Assembly: GCA_902500805.1 (NCBI GenBank)
Contig: CABVSA010000002.1
Location: 62,001-126,000, forward strand
DNA from: an uncultured Nitrospira sp.
Lineage (GTDB): Bacteria > Nitrospirota > Nitrospiria > Nitrospirales > Nitrospiraceae
Direction of reading: 5' to 3'
Length of the DNA stretch: 64,000 bases
The translations under genes were made by a program, and so were the position numbers. The notes beneath the pieces are model-generated. The model was given only the letters and a program-made list of their open reading frames with translations. It made no database searches and had not been told where the DNA came from. How positions within the stretch are numbered: the first letter of the stretch is position 1; every line of letters begins with the position of its first letter. Shown piece by piece: positions 43,790-52,319 of the stretch.

Positions 43790-46210
43790 ATGATGTATTT
43801 GTTCGTGAGACGTGTGTTGAATGTGATGCTTCAACTGACGGTCGCCGCAGTTGTATGTGGAACGTGTTCCATCAGCTACGCTGAGGATCAAGAGCCGACC
43901 AAGACGATCAAGGGGGTTGTCCAAAATCAGGACCTTCGGCGGGTGCCGCAGGCGGTCATCGAAGTCAAAAGCCAAGAAGGTGACCTGGTATCCACTGGGG
44001 TCTCAAACGATGCCGGGGAGTTCAAGGTGACTGTCCCTGAGGAGGGCACGTATTCCGTCAGTGCTGTACAGGAGACCTATCGGAGTGAATATGTGGTGCT
44101 GGCGTTGGGGGACGAATCCTTGAAACCAGTCACTCTGACCCTTTCCAAGACCAAAGAGGTCTCGCTGGAGGTGGTATCACCCTTGCCGCCTATTCAAACG
44201 AAGGCATCCAGCGAGACCTATTCGCTCAGCCGGAAGGAAGTCGATACTCTTCCGCGGGGGAACAATAATGAGCTGCATGATGTGTTGCTGACCATTCCGG
44301 GTGCGGCCTACGGGTCGCTCAAACAGCTCCATATCAGACAGGACCATGCCAATTTACAGTTAAGGATCGACGGAGTTCCCATTCCCGATACGGTCTCCTC
44401 AACGTTTTCCGACGTGATTTCGCCGCGAGCTTGGGAACGGGCCGACATTGTGCTGGGTGGAATGGAAGCCAACGTGGGTAATAAGACAGCTGCGCTCATC
44501 GACATTACGACGAAGAGCGGCACAAAGCCTGGATTCGGATCGGTCCAGATGTTCGGCGGGTCGAATAAGACGATCAACCCGTCATTCGAGTACGGGGGGA
44601 CGATCGGCGAGAAGTTCCGCTATTACTTTTTGAACAGCCATACGGCGACGAATCGGGGCATCGAGCCCCCCACCGTTGGTCATTCGATCTTTCATGGGCA
44701 AAGCGAGCGGAATCAGACGATGTTCCGTGGCGATTATCAGCTGGATAACAATAACAACTTTACGTTCTTGTTCTTGAACTCTATCGCGAAATATCAGATC
44801 CCGACTGCCCCCGGACTGGAAGCGAACCCGACTATTCTCGGTCTGCTGCCTGGGGGATTTACACCGGTGCCGTCAGAAAGAGTGGATGAAAATCAGAAGG
44901 AGAATAACCAATACGGCCACCTGGTGTGGCGGCGCGACATCAATACCAGAAACTTTTTCAGTTTGGCTGGGTATTTTCGTCACACCAGAGCCACCTTTCG
45001 AACAGATCCGTTCAATGTCCTTGCCTATGTGCCGGAGGTCGAAGAGCCCTTCTCGGCCGGGAGTCAAGACCGCACAGGCTATTCCGGTGGCGTGCGTTTG
45101 GACTACACGTATGTTCACAGCAAGGAACACTTGATCAAGGCTGGGTTCCAAGTCGATCGGACCCAAGCGATCAACAAGACCAGACTGTTTACCTTTCTGG
45201 ATGACGGCGTTGGAAATCCGACCGGAGGTGTGATTACCCCCGGTGGCGATAACCGGCTCATCGGGTGGCGGCAAGAGTTCTGGATTCAGGATCAGTGGAC
45301 GCCGAATGAACATTGGACCGTTAACATCGGGCTTCGTGCGGACACAGTGCAGTATCTCCGGGATGAAGGGCAGATCAGCCCGCGAGTCGGTGTCACGTAC
45401 CGATACAACCCGGCCCACGCCTTTCATGCGTACTATGGGCGTATGTTTACCCCCCCGAATCTCGAGCGGCTTGCACTGGCTAGCTTGAATTTGGATGGAA
45501 CCAAGGCGAACCCTGAGGACACCACCGATAATCAGCCCCGGGCTGAGCGGGCCCACTACTTCCAAATCGGGAGTGTCCATGCCCTGACGGATTGGGCGAC
45601 CCTCCAGCTCACGGGGTATTATAAGCTCGCCAATTATATGTCGGACGCACACCAGTTAGGCACGACGCCCTTGCTGAACTATATTGCCTTTGAACGGGGA
45701 TGGACCAGGGGTGCCGATGCCGCGCTCAAGGTCTGGTTTATGGAGAATCTCTCGGGTCGTGCCAACATCGCCTGGGGACAGTGCAAGGGCTATGGTTTGC
45801 AGTCCGGGCACAATCTGGTGCATTTTGAAGAAATCGCCGATATCAACTCGCGCAGCGGCGTCCATTGCGATCACCAGCAGACACTGACGGCCTCAGGGAT
45901 CCTGAGTTACCGATTGCTCGATCGAACGACCTTCACCGGGCAGGTGCTCTTTGCATCGGGATTGCGGACGGCAGAAGAAGGTGCCAAGACCAACTCGAGC
46001 CATAGTCCGACCTACACGATCTATAACTTTTCGATCAGCCATGTCATTCCCTTACCGTGGCACGGCCAGAAGTTTGTCGTCGGGTTTGATATCGTGAATG
46101 CATTGGATCAAAAGTACTTCATCAACCAGGGCGAAGGCAGTATCGGTCTTGGGGTGTCTCATGCCGGGATGCCGCGGTCGTTCTTCTTTCGAGGCCAGTG
46201 GTTCTTTTAA
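43790..46210 (+). CDS. TonB-dependent receptor with N-terminal CarboxypepD_reg-like domain
   Basis: The 806-residue outer-membrane protein has a signal peptide (VLNVMLQLTVAAVVCGTCS). A prealbumin-like regulatory domain follows (KGVVQNQDLRRVPQAVIEVKS, DAGEFKVTVPEEGTYSVSA), then the plug (SLSRKEVDTLPRGNNN, LLTIPGAAYG, LQLRIDGVPIP, ITTKSGTKPG) and a large beta barrel ending in SFFFRGQWFF with a terminal aromatic. The substrate is unknown; the neighbouring His-rich and COG0523 genes suggest a metal or metal complex rather than a siderophore. A 125-bp palindromic repeat starts at the base after its stop codon. Confidence 0.88.
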   Translation: MMYLFVRRVLNVMLQLTVAAVVCGTCSISYAEDQEPTKTIKGVVQNQDLRRVPQAVIEVKSQEGDLVSTGVSNDAGEFKVTVPEEGTYSVSAVQETYRSEYVVLALGDESLKPVTLTLSKTKEVSLEVVSPLPPIQTKASSETYSLSRKEVDTLPRGNNNELHDVLLTIPGAAYGSLKQLHIRQDHANLQLRIDGVPIPDTVSSTFSDVISPRAWERADIVLGGMEANVGNKTAALIDITTKSGTKPGFGSVQMFGGSNKTINPSFEYGGTIGEKFRYYFLNSHTATNRGIEPPTVGHSIFHGQSERNQTMFRGDYQLDNNNNFTFLFLNSIAKYQIPTAPGLEANPTILGLLPGGFTPVPSERVDENQKENNQYGHLVWRRDINTRNFFSLAGYFRHTRATFRTDPFNVLAYVPEVEEPFSAGSQDRTGYSGGVRLDYTYVHSKEHLIKAGFQVDRTQAINKTRLFTFLDDGVGNPTGGVITPGGDNRLIGWRQEFWIQDQWTPNEHWTVNIGLRADTVQYLRDEGQISPRVGVTYRYNPAHAFHAYYGRMFTPPNLERLALASLNLDGTKANPEDTTDNQPRAERAHYFQIGSVHALTDWATLQLTGYYKLANYMSDAHQLGTTPLLNYIAFERGWTRGADAALKVWFMENLSGRANIAWGQCKGYGLQSGHNLVHFEEIADINSRSGVHCDHQQTLTASGILSYRLLDRTTFTGQVLFASGLRTAEEGAKTNSSHSPTYTIYNFSISHVIPLPWHGQKFVVGFDIVNALDQKYFINQGEGSIGLGVSHAGMPRSFFFRGQWFF

Positions 46211-46335
46211 CCAGATGCCGATCAAGGTCACCAGCATCGTTCTCAGTCGCCCGTCTCCCTGCGACGTACCACAAGGGTACGCCTCAGTCGGCGGGCTCCC
46301 TGCGGCCTTGCTGGATGACCCTGTTGGGCATCTGG
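46211..46335. repeat. 125-bp imperfect palindrome (MITE- or REP-like element)
   Basis: The ends CCAGATGCC and GGCATCTGG are inverse complements, the centre is GTACC-ACAA-GGGTAC, and much of the rest pairs (GGTCACCAGCA with TGCTGGATGACC; segments around CGCCC and GGCGGG). It begins at the base after the receptor stop and is followed by GAATTTTTGG, so it may also end transcription. From 46336 to 46470 I see nothing further. Confidence 0.65.
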
Positions 46336-46470
46336 TGAAGAATTTTTGGGGTCTTAAGCGGGAGCCTATGGCCTTTCGGAGTCATGTGCGTCTTGGCGCG
46401 CGGGGGTGGGTGGGTGAGAAGGTATGGCCCGTTTGAGCATCCGGTTGTTGATAGCGTAAAATGAGGATTT

Positions 46471-46899
46471 ATGCGACCAATTTATAGACTGCTCTTTGCT
46501 GTTGTCCTGGCGTGGCCGGCCATGCTTTTCGCTGTGGTTGGCGACGAGGCCACGCATGAGAGTGATCACCAGGAAGATGTACTGGAGCTGCCTGAGGTTC
46601 ATGTCCATGGGTTGTCCCTCAATAAGGATCAACAGCTCGGTCCTGTGGCCAAGTCCACCCCTTGGCCCGCCGTTCCCACCTCGCTCAACGGACAGGAAAT
46701 TGATGATTGGATGAAGGCTCGTCTCTTGGTCTCCAAGCATGCGAAGGTGACTGTCGTCGTGCTGGAGCCTTGTAAACATCGCGAGCTGACAACGGCTGGA
46801 GTCAAGGCACTCGGTCGGTGGACATTTGACCCTCAAATGAATGGGGATGATCCAATTGATGGTGAGCTGACGGTCCGCATTCATTTTCGAACCAGGTAG
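46471..46899 (+). CDS. Exported protein with TonB-like C-terminal domain
   Basis: The 142-residue protein starts with an export or anchor segment (YRLLFAVVLAWPAMLFAVVG). A His/Asp-rich stretch follows, then LELPEVHVHG, which looks like the TonB box of receptors (compare KLPEVTVKD in the receptor at 39580). A TonB_C-like domain closes it (VTVVVLEPCKHRELTTAGVKALGRWTFDPQ ... LTVRIHFRTR). It lacks the proline-rich spacer of true TonB. It follows the receptor and palindrome, and may be a dedicated partner of that receptor. Confidence 0.6.
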   Translation: MRPIYRLLFAVVLAWPAMLFAVVGDEATHESDHQEDVLELPEVHVHGLSLNKDQQLGPVAKSTPWPAVPTSLNGQEIDDWMKARLLVSKHAKVTVVVLEPCKHRELTTAGVKALGRWTFDPQMNGDDPIDGELTVRIHFRTR

Positions 46900-46906
46900 A
46901 GCAGGC

Positions 46907-46993
46907 ACTGGTCATTAGTCAACGGTCATTGGACAGGAGTAAACAAAGTCCTGATAATGTTTCTTTCAATGATCAATGACTTGTGACGGTTGA
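46907..46993 (+). repeat. Pair of inverted heptanucleotide arrays before the PAP2 gene
   Basis: The left array is ACTGGTC, ATTAGTC, AACGGTC, ATTGGAC. The right array is TCAATGA, TCAATGA, CTTGTGA, CGGTTGA (46966-46993). The right one is the drifting inverse complement of the left. It fills most of the spacer between 46899 and 47000. Confidence 0.75.
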
Positions 46994-46999
46994 CCTATT

Positions 47000-47584
47000 A
47001 TGATCTGGGACGAGACTCTCTTCCTCGCCATCAACGGACTCGCCGGCCAGTCAGCGGTTGCCGATTACTTTTTTCTGCAACTGGGAAACCGTAGCACGCT
47101 GTATTTTCCCGGTGCCTGCGCGATTATCTATTGGATCTGGAGTAATAGACGAGAAGCGCTGTTGGGTGGTCCTGTTTTGGGGGCAGCGGTTGGACTCACC
47201 GACTTCTTTGGCGGGCAACTCAAATGGGTCTTTGAACGAGTTCGACCCTGTCGGGCCTTCACCGAAGCGGTGAAGATCGAGCCAAGTGGCTGTGGGGGGT
47301 TGTTCAGTTTTCCATCGAATCATGCAGCCAATACTGCAGCACTCGCATCATTCTTACAGGTCCTCTATCCCAAGTCTGGTTGGGTCACCTGGCCGGTTGT
47401 TGCATTGATTGGACTTGCCCGCGTCTATGTTGGCGCCCATTACGTGACCGATGTGCTTGGCGGGTGGGTTCTGGGAGGAGTAATGGGCGGAGGCGCGGCC
47501 TGGCTCTTGTTGCAATGGCCCAAGTTCAGGAAGAAGTTCGAGTCGGTCGCCAATCCTGTCAAAGAAGCGGGAGTCCGGCCCTGA
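47000..47584 (+). CDS. PAP2-family membrane phosphatase
   Basis: The 194-residue membrane protein has about five helices and the three PAP2 motifs: KWVFERVRP (KX6RP, near residue 76), PSNHAAN (PSXH, near 103) and RVYVGAHYVTDVLGG (SRX5HX3D-like, near 140). Such enzymes dephosphorylate undecaprenyl pyrophosphate, lipid A or phosphatidate at the periplasmic face. Given the LPS content of the window a lipid-carrier role is plausible. It ends 3 nt from the convergent COG0523 gene. Confidence 0.9.
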   Translation: MIWDETLFLAINGLAGQSAVADYFFLQLGNRSTLYFPGACAIIYWIWSNRREALLGGPVLGAAVGLTDFFGGQLKWVFERVRPCRAFTEAVKIEPSGCGGLFSFPSNHAANTAALASFLQVLYPKSGWVTWPVVALIGLARVYVGAHYVTDVLGGWVLGGVMGGGAAWLLLQWPKFRKKFESVANPVKEAGVRP

Positions 47585-47587
47585 TCT

Positions 47588-48553
47588 TTACAAGGTCTTC
47601 GGTTGGTGTTCCACTGTCGCTAAGAGTGCATCTCGTAGACGGTCCACATCATATCCCCTTCCGATCAGTACCAACGCTGGTTTTGGTTCATCCAACAAGG
47701 TGAGCGGGGAGATCGTGGCCTGTCCCGGCAGGGCATATTGAAATTCCTGTAGCTCCGGCTCCTTCGCAAATCGGAAATAGCCTTTTGCCCGTTCGAGTTC
47801 CTTGGGGATCGTCTTGATCCATGCGAGGAATTGCCGGCGGTTCAGAGGACCAGGCAATGGGACGGTGGTCGCGATGGGATGATACGTCATTCGCTGATGA
47901 GCCTTAGGTGATTTGCTGAAGTGCACGTTGGTTGGTGTGGTGGACCTCGTTGAAGGGTGAGGGGACAGCAGATTTGCCACATCAAGTCGCGCGTGTGATG
48001 TCTCCCACAGGCGAGCATAGGGGTTTTGTTCAAGGATCCCAGCCCGGAATCCTTCCCAGTGACCAGGGACATAGAGGTCTCGCTTGTTCAGAATGAGTTC
48101 GTCGGCACAGCGGATCGCTTGCGTGGTCACATAGGCGCTGGAATGACTTTCTTCCGTTGAGATTGGGTGGAGAAGGGCGATGACTCGTTCAAGTGTGGCC
48201 AGCCGAGCGGTATAGGCGTCCGTCACCGCATCAACGACCTCAGCTGGATCTGCCAGCCCTGAACATTCTAGAATCAACACATCCGAGGCATAATCACGGA
48301 CCAGCTGGGCGACACCCCACGAGAGGTCTTCCTTCGTATCACAGCAGACACACCCGCCGGCCAGATTCATGACCTGCTCGGCAAGCGTCCCGGCCCGAGG
48401 GCCATCGATACTGACCGACCCAGCCTCGTTCATGAGGACACCTGCTCGATGCCCTTGGGCCTTCCAATGCTCCAGCAGTCGCATCAGGAGCGTTGTTTTG
48501 CCGGCACCAAGCGAGCCACAGAGGATGTAGAAGGGGATAGGGGTCACGCTCAT
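47588..48553 (-). CDS. COG0523 / CobW-family GTP-binding metallochaperone
   Basis: The 321-residue G3E GTPase has a P-loop CGSLGAGKTTLLMRLLEHW, a Walker B-like ECSGLADPAEVV and the base-recognition NKRD. It also has the metal-binding CXCC motif in NLAGGCVCCD, characteristic of COG0523 zinc or cobalt chaperones. The switch Glu-containing VLMNEAGS is altered from the usual NEFGE-type sequence. A C-terminal CobW_C domain has RRQFLAWIKTIPKELERAKGYFRF. Its role here may be metal delivery, together with the TonB receptor locus just upstream in the window. Confidence 0.9.
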   Translation of the reverse strand: MSVTPIPFYILCGSLGAGKTTLLMRLLEHWKAQGHRAGVLMNEAGSVSIDGPRAGTLAEQVMNLAGGCVCCDTKEDLSWGVAQLVRDYASDVLILECSGLADPAEVVDAVTDAYTARLATLERVIALLHPISTEESHSSAYVTTQAIRCADELILNKRDLYVPGHWEGFRAGILEQNPYARLWETSHARLDVANLLSPHPSTRSTTPTNVHFSKSPKAHQRMTYHPIATTVPLPGPLNRRQFLAWIKTIPKELERAKGYFRFAKEPELQEFQYALPGQATISPLTLLDEPKPALVLIGRGYDVDRLRDALLATVEHQPKTL

Positions 48554-48998
48554 GCTGATCCGTGTTTAAACTTGACCATTGTATCGTGATACAGCGACGA
48601 CGGAAAGTGGATAGGAGCGGCTCAATCTCCGGCTACGTCTGGCTGAGGGGTACGATGTTGGCTTGCAGCCCTCGCATGCCGCCACATTCTGGCGCTGGAC
48701 CAGACGTGGCCGGAGAATAGGGAACTGTTACTGCGCACCACCAGCCTCCCTTAAGATATCATTCACATGTTGATGTATTCGACACTTCGAAGGTGAGTCC
48801 GGCTGCATCAGATGTTATGCAATTGTTTGCGACTATGATAGAAAGGAGAGTACGTTATAGAGAAGACATGCGCAAGTTGGGTGGCGGCTTGCCAGCGAGT
48901 GGGTGTGGTGATGTCGATCTGCTGCTCCGTGAAGGTGCACGTTCGTGGCCTTGTTCGAGTGCGAGAGACGCGTTGGGTCTGACAATCTAGGAGGACAT
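48554..48998. other. 445-nt region with an inverted repeat and no convincing gene
   Basis: The only clear structure is the inverted repeat at 48626-48716. An open frame at 48793-48990 starts with GTG, has no ribosome site and no recognisable composition, and I do not accept it. The promoter of the COG0523 gene (minus strand) should lie at the left end, and that of the small gene at 48999 at the right. Confidence 0.5.
48626..48716. repeat. 91-bp element with 17-bp terminal inverted repeats
   Basis: TCTCCGGCTACGTCTGG at 48626-48642 and CCAGACGTGGCCGGAGA at 48700-48716 match 16 of 17 when inverted, with 57 nt between. The inside is GC-rich with little pairing. No target duplication is clear. 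It may be a nonautonomous mobile element or a stem-loop. Confidence 0.6.
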
Positions 48999-49178
48999 AT
49001 GATGACCTGGTGGCTACTTGGCGGACTCGTAACAATGGTGGCCGGAGTGCTCCTATACCGAGAATGGAAAATTCGCCGTCAATCCATGTCCGGATCCGTT
49101 TCCGTGATGACAAAAACAACAGACGGTCAGTTGCTTCAGTTCCTGGTGCGGCCGACCAGGAAGATCGGACGAGAATAG
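48999..49178 (+). CDS. Small single-pass membrane protein
   Basis: The 59-residue frame starts ATGATG after an ideal AGGAGG site (spacing about 5). It has one membrane helix (TWWLLGGLVTMVAGVLLY) followed by a basic cytosolic-type tail (REWKIRRQS, RPTRKIGRE). No family recognised. It converges on the CPBP protease gene. The strong ribosome site is the main support. Confidence 0.6.
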   Translation: MMTWWLLGGLVTMVAGVLLYREWKIRRQSMSGSVSVMTKTTDGQLLQFLVRPTRKIGRE

Positions 49179-49273
49179 GCGGTGAGTATCTCGCTCCACA
49201 AGATTGTCCGCGAAGTGAACAATCTTGCTGGGTTGGAATAGATGCAGTAGGTTTGCGCGAAGAAGCGTGGCTG

Positions 49274-49954
49274 CTACCACCAAGACCACTCCCTTGTCAC
49301 GAGGACATGTATCCCAAGAGCAAAGTTGGTGATGGCATGTGCACCAATGCAGGTCCAAAGATTCTTGGTTTGTACCAGGAGGAGCCCATAGACGGCTCCG
49401 GCCATCATCCCGGCCAGCCAAAGATCATGTTCAACTCCGAAGAGTGCGACGACAGCAAGGAATGAGAATGGTGTGAAGGTTCCGAGGGGGATCGCCTCAA
49501 ACCGCGGCGAAATCAGATACCGCAGTACAAATGACCGCCAGAACAGTTCTTCCATAACCGGAACGACAATGCCTGCCCCACCGAGACGAAACGCGGTCAG
49601 CAGATAGCTGGCCGGTCCGTCAACCATGAATGGATTGTATCCTGACGAAGGTGATCCCTGCATCGCCCATGACCAATCCATTCTGACCCAGGCAAAATAA
49701 ACCAAGATCCCGGCGATAGTGGTCACTATCAGATGTCGGACAGGCAGTCTGGGTGGCCACTGAAGTTCATCGTACTGACGCCAGAACCAGGCCAGTGCAG
49801 CGGCAACGACCAGTGTCTTGATCGGGTACAGCCATAGGCGAATAGTATCTCCCGACAGAAGCGGCCACCCGGTAACCTGCTCCAGCCATCCGACCATCTG
49901 GCCCATTAAAAGAAATACTGCGTACAGTCCAAATGGAACAATCCGAGCGGCCAT
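49274..49954 (-). CDS. CPBP-family intramembrane protease (CAAX protease-related)
   Basis: The 226-residue protein has about seven hydrophobic segments and the CPBP/Abi motifs: EELFWRSFVLRYL (the EE pair), GVEHDLWLAGMMAGAVYG (His) and CIGAHAITNFALG (His and Asn). The motifs and length resemble the CAAX-related subgroup that occurs with exosortase/PEP-CTERM systems. No exosortase is seen here. Substrate unknown. The upstream spacer (49955-50275) is AT-rich near 49985-50025. Confidence 0.85.
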   Translation of the reverse strand: MAARIVPFGLYAVFLLMGQMVGWLEQVTGWPLLSGDTIRLWLYPIKTLVVAAALAWFWRQYDELQWPPRLPVRHLIVTTIAGILVYFAWVRMDWSWAMQGSPSSGYNPFMVDGPASYLLTAFRLGGAGIVVPVMEELFWRSFVLRYLISPRFEAIPLGTFTPFSFLAVVALFGVEHDLWLAGMMAGAVYGLLLVQTKNLWTCIGAHAITNFALGIHVLVTREWSWW

Positions 49955-50275
49955 AATCGAAGTATGCCTTCAATGAAAGAGGTTGCTATATACAAATACT
50001 TAGTATATCGCAATGTCATACTATGGATTAGGGTGTGTTGAAATTGCAAGAGACGTGATCCTCGGCAAGTACCACATGGTGTGATGCTGGTTCCTGCAGT
50101 GGATAATCGTTAGCTGTTATTTATGGCGGATGAGGATATCGCAGAAGGCGTCTCTCTCAGGCCGATCACCGAGTGCTCAGGCAGTTCAGTTGCTCTTGGG
50201 TAATACACCAGGTCTTGGTCAAATAGCCGTGAGCATGGTCTTGTCAGCTTAGAAAGAGCGTGTGAAGGATTTGGC
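49955..50275. other. 321-nt intergenic region without a gene
   Basis: It separates two minus-strand genes. An AT-rich tract with partial dyad symmetry (TATACAAATACTTAGTATA, 49990-50008) is the likely promoter area of the CPBP gene. I see no open frame with a ribosome site and no strong hairpin elsewhere. Confidence 0.45.
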
Positions 50276-50557
50276 TCAGGACTTCAGATGTTGAATCCGT
50301 TTGATCGAACAGTAGAGAGCATAGCCTTGGGCGACCATTCCGGTTACCAGTAATCCAAGTGCAGTCTGAAGCCGGTGCGATTCAGGATGATCGAGCCCAT
50401 CCATTCCAATCACGAAACCCAGTGCAATGGCAACGATCCCAACCGACCGTGCGACGATCGCGCTCAGACGCCAGTTCTTAGGGGAAGGGGTTTTAGAGGG
50501 CTGCATAGACCCATGGTACTCGTCGCTTGATCGAAGATCAATTTCAGAGACCGACAT
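50276..50557 (-). CDS. Small two-helix membrane protein of unknown function
   Basis: The 93-residue protein has two membrane segments (IVARSVGIVAIALGFVIGM and TALGLLVTGMVAQGYALY) separated by a polar loop, with a polar N-terminus. ATG 50557 has an AGGAAG site 6 nt upstream, better than the GTG two codons earlier. It follows the haem-type lipoprotein gene by 9 nt and is probably cotranscribed. No family recognised. Confidence 0.6.
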   Translation of the reverse strand: MSVSEIDLRSSDEYHGSMQPSKTPSPKNWRLSAIVARSVGIVAIALGFVIGMDGLDHPESHRLQTALGLLVTGMVAQGYALYCSIKRIQHLKS

Positions 50558-50566
50558 GAGCACTTC

Positions 50567-51499
50567 CTACCGGTGATAGCAGTTCATGGCTGGATCATCC
50601 GGTGGTGAGTTGGCCGCGCAGCTGGGACCCATGGGCCGCGGGACTCTGAGGTATCCTTCCACTGTATGATTCTTTTTTAACATCTCAATGTGTAGCTCAT
50701 GGCAGGATCCTGAACATCCCGTTGACGTTGGCAAGGGATTGTCTAGGGCCATGGATTTCCCTCCGATCGGGATAAAGCGGGGATAGGTGATGGTTGTTGA
50801 GCCGAAGGTGAGTTGCCCCTGCTGGGTAGATTGCTCTACTCGAGTGGTAAATGTTGGGCGAGGCCGAGTTGGTCTCAATACCGTGGCCCATGTGGGATCG
50901 TCAGGCGCGTAGAGGAAAGCATTATTGCCGCGATGACATTGGGTGCAGGCGACGGTGCCAGCAGAAAACCCCTGGACGGGATCGCGGAGGGAGGCGATGG
51001 AGATTTCGGTGGTCGCAGGTGTCCAGTTTGATTGTGCGGAATCTGGGTCGTTCCCCCAAAAACAGGCCTGTCCGGTCGTGGCACTTTGGCAGATGACTTG
51101 AAATGATCCTCCATTCCTCCCGAGTGCGATGCAGGCACCCCTTCCCTGAGAAGGTGCATAGGACCAGACGCTTGCGAACGAGGTCTCATCCACCGGGGTC
51201 TGTTCCAGACTATTTGGTGTGAGTAGTATGGTTTTGAGATCGCCGTGACTCTCCCATTCCAATGAAGATCGCTTCCAGTCAGGCGGAATTGGGACGTCGT
51301 TCGTACGGCATGTTTCTATGTAGTTGTGTTCGTTGGAGACTGGTGTGCTTGTTACCTGCGCAGGAAGAATAGGGGGTTGGGAAGATGTTCGTTCTGTGGC
51401 TGGTCCTTTTGCCGAGCAGCCTGCAAGACTTGTACAAACCAAAGCCATGCCACACAAGTTGAGAACCCTCGCCGGTATTCCGTGCTCCCAAGGCCTCAT
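50567..51499 (-). CDS. Lipoprotein with cytochrome-c-like haem motifs
   Basis: The 310-residue protein has a lipoprotein signal (LNLCGMALVCTSLAGC, lipidated Cys near residue 28). The mature part has one canonical haem-binding CTQCH near residue 186, and a second Cys/His site, CSGSCHELH near 270, which is CX3CH rather than CXXCH. Four to six other cysteines suggest disulphides. ATG 51499 follows GGAGGTG. It recalls periplasmic cytochromes, but I cannot name a family. An electron-transfer role is inference. Confidence 0.65.
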   Translation of the reverse strand: MRPWEHGIPARVLNLCGMALVCTSLAGCSAKGPATERTSSQPPILPAQVTSTPVSNEHNYIETCRTNDVPIPPDWKRSSLEWESHGDLKTILLTPNSLEQTPVDETSFASVWSYAPSQGRGACIALGRNGGSFQVICQSATTGQACFWGNDPDSAQSNWTPATTEISIASLRDPVQGFSAGTVACTQCHRGNNAFLYAPDDPTWATVLRPTRPRPTFTTRVEQSTQQGQLTFGSTTITYPRFIPIGGKSMALDNPLPTSTGCSGSCHELHIEMLKKNHTVEGYLRVPRPMGPSCAANSPPDDPAMNCYHR

Positions 51500-51697
51500 C
51501 TTTCACACCTCCGATCTGGCTGTCTATGGGCAATGTGTCCGCTGAAACTTTGTAGAATGTGAGACTCTGCTCATCGGCTGTCCCCGAGTCGTATATGCAG
51601 GGAGGTCAAGCATCTGGATGCGTTGAGCAACGCCCACTTCCGCGAGAGCGCCGTTCTGTGTTCCCGTGTCTTGAGGGCTGCTCGGTCAAAACCTGAA

Positions 51698-52261
51698 TCA
51701 ATCGGCCCTTCCTTGGGAACCTGACGTTGAGCGTCTGCGTTGTTGGGAAAGGGTCTCTCTCTTGGTTCGGAAAAACTCCTGCAAGAGTCCTCGACTCTCC
51801 TCCTCACGTAGGCCTCCGGTTACCTGTACTCGATGGTTGAAGCGGCGTTCAGAGGGAATATCGAGGATTGAGCCACAGGCTCCAGCCTTGGGATCCCAGG
51901 CGCCAAACACGAGTCTTGCGATACGTGCTTGCACAATGGCTCCGGCACACATCGGACAGGGTTCCAACGTGACGTAGAGCGTGGTGTCGGTAAGGCGCCA
52001 CGTCTTCAATTGTTCTGCAGCTTTTCTGATGATGAGGATCTCGGCATGCGCCGTCGGATCCTGCGAGATCTCCCGATAGTTATGAGCAGCCGCGATCACA
52101 TGGTTGTCAGACACCAACACGGCGCCTATTGGGACTTCCCCGACAAGGGGAGCACGTCGAGCCTGTTGAAGCGCCAGCTCCATGAAATGGGAATCACTAT
52201 TGCCTGGTTGTATCGGTGGAGATGATGGAGAGCTTGTGACGGTCACAAGCCATGCTAGCAC
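51698..52261 (-). CDS. tadA: tRNA-specific adenosine deaminase
   Basis: The protein of up to 187 residues converts A34 to inosine in tRNA-Arg. It shows GEVPIGAVLVSDNHVIAAAHN, the catalytic TAHAEILIIRKAAE (HAE), TLYVTLEPCPMCAGAIVQARIARLVFGA (PCXXC zinc site) and the C-terminal ESRGLLQEFF. The family usually starts at MELALQQARRAP (ATG 52183). The longer start at 52261 adds a hydrophobic, Ser/Pro-rich leader without a good ribosome site, so the true start may be internal. No SRP RNA gene is visible beside it. Confidence 0.92.
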   Translation of the reverse strand: MLAWLVTVTSSPSSPPIQPGNSDSHFMELALQQARRAPLVGEVPIGAVLVSDNHVIAAAHNYREISQDPTAHAEILIIRKAAEQLKTWRLTDTTLYVTLEPCPMCAGAIVQARIARLVFGAWDPKAGACGSILDIPSERRFNHRVQVTGGLREEESRGLLQEFFRTKRETLSQQRRRSTSGSQGRAD

Positions 52262-52319
52262 AGGAGCCGGAGAGAGGGACAGGAGCGCAGAATTTGTAAA
52301 GGAGTGTTGCTCGGTACTC

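Noticed and set aside
48793-48990. 65-codon frame upstream of the small membrane protein
   Set aside because: GTG start without ribosome site, no similarity, and a composition that looks non-coding.
51560-51700. SRP RNA (4.5S) beside tadA on the minus strand
   Set aside because: A CAGGTTCCCAAGGAAGG-like string is visible, but the GGAAG-AGCAGCC loop pattern of domain IV is absent, and the match falls within the tadA coding end.
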